From the NCBI GenBank assembly GCA_964405665.1, contig CAYOOT010000114.1, positions 1 through 5,678 of the forward strand: a DNA stretch of 5,678 nucleotides, written 5' to 3'. A program made the translations under genes and the position numbers. The DNA is from CAYOOT01 sp964405665. Lineage in GTDB: Bacteria; Bdellovibrionota_C; UBA2361; SZUA-149; CAZDWZ01. This document shows, piece by piece, positions 5,538 through 5,678 of the stretch (position 1 is its first letter; every line of letters starts with the position of its first letter). The notes beneath the pieces were generated by a model. That model was not told the origin of the DNA and searched no databases. It saw nothing but the letters and a program-made list of their open reading frames with translations.

Positions 5538-5557
5538 TTGTCCTATAATTGTCCTAT
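5538..5557 (+). repeat. Tandem TTGTCCTAT repeat
   Basis: TTGTCCTAT occurs at 5538-5546 and again at 5549-5557, an 11-base period. It lies between the DUF6602 gene and the 3' end of the tRNA gene. An 11-base spacing places both copies on one face of the helix, as for a protein-binding site, but it may be simple slippage. Confidence 0.5.
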
Positions 5558-5596
5558 CAAAGATTGCTTTCTTTTTAACCTATTTACAATATCATC

Positions 5597-5617
5597 TTAG
5601 TTATTTGGTTTAACTAA
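5597..5617 (-). terminator. Weak hairpin downstream of the tRNA gene
   Basis: TTAGTTA (5597-5603) and TAACTAA (5611-5617) can form a 7-base stem with a 7-base loop. The hairpin lies about 10 bases beyond the tRNA 3' end on the strand the tRNA is read from. There is no T-run after it on that strand, so it might be a processing or pausing signal rather than a true terminator. Confidence 0.25.
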
Positions 5618-5626
5618 AGAAAGAGA

Positions 5627-5678
5627 AGCTGGCGATGGGACTTGAACCCGCAACCTACTGATTACAAATCAGTTGCTC
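5627..5678 (-). tRNA. tRNA-Thr (anticodon UGU), 5' part cut off by the window end
   Basis: Read on the minus strand, the visible part starts in the D-stem (GAGC). It continues with the anticodon arm ACTGA-TTTGTAA-TCAGT, whose anticodon TGT (5664-5666) reads ACA threonine codons. Next are a 5-base variable loop AGGTT, a T-arm with loop TTCAAGT, and the acceptor strand CGCCAGC (5628-5634). The discriminator base is U and no CCA is encoded after it. In the T-stem, G49 and U65 would form a wobble pair and C50 faces A64, an odd mismatch. The acceptor 5' half and most of the D-arm lie outside the window. Confidence 0.92.

Noticed and set aside
5612..5630. AACTAAAGAAAG near the tRNA end, similar to the XRE half-site AACTAAGAAAG
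   Set aside because: It has an inserted base, stands alone and is not beside a promoter. Chance is likely in A-rich DNA.
1..5678. CRISPR array or retron-type RNA
   Set aside because: No regularly spaced repeats, and no Cas or reverse transcriptase gene in any frame I examined.

Overview
This window comes from an AT-rich bacterial chromosome and looks like an accessory or defence-type region beside a tRNA gene. Its coding sequences are a membrane protein, a predicted GIY-YIG nuclease, an XRE/ImmA regulatory pair, a very small conserved basic protein, and two adjacent genes that look like different nuclease-fold enzymes. The host cannot be fixed from the sequence. Low GC and gappy intergenic regions carrying degenerate, protein-like repeats remind me of Leptospira, but that is a low-confidence guess.

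Left block (1-2757). A multi-pass membrane protein of unknown function reads leftward (48-833). The next gene reads rightward and encodes a 422-residue DUF4041 plus GIY-YIG (T5orf172/MUG113-type) protein (1201-2469), with a clear AGGAG ribosome site and a plausible sigma-70 promoter. It is bracketed by copies of one repeat. Copy A (986-1067) lies upstream. Copy B (2487-2563) lies just past the stop codon in the opposite orientation. Copy C (2601-2626) lies further on, in the same orientation as A. No integrase or transposase is visible.

Middle block (2758-4028). A leftward two-gene unit encodes an XRE-family repressor (3308-3634) followed by an ImmA/IrrE-type metallopeptidase (2758-3300). Reading rightward from the same control region is a tiny basic protein beginning MAKNPPIGDGHR (3800-3973), which ends at a good intrinsic terminator (3977-4028). 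The control region holds a rightward promoter with a perfect TTGACA, an overlapping leftward extended -10 box, and three copies of an AACTA(A/G)GAAA-type half-site. This is the layout of a repressor/antirepressor switch like those of phages and integrative elements: XRE would shut off both promoters, and ImmA would relieve that repression.

Right block (4082-5509). Two tightly coupled rightward genes are separated by 3 bases. The first encodes a single-motif phospholipase-D-superfamily protein with an HxRxxxxD variant of the HKD motif. The second encodes a DUF6602-type protein with residues that fit a PD-(D/E)XK nuclease core. By eye this block is less AT-rich than the rest and may have a separate origin. 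I consider it the best candidate here for an undescribed two-component nuclease system.

Right edge (5510-5678). A short spacer with a tandem TTGTCCTAT repeat leads into the 3' part of a tRNA-Thr(UGU) gene on the minus strand, cut by the window end. tRNA genes are common insertion points for genomic islands, but no second copy of the tRNA 3' end is visible in this window.
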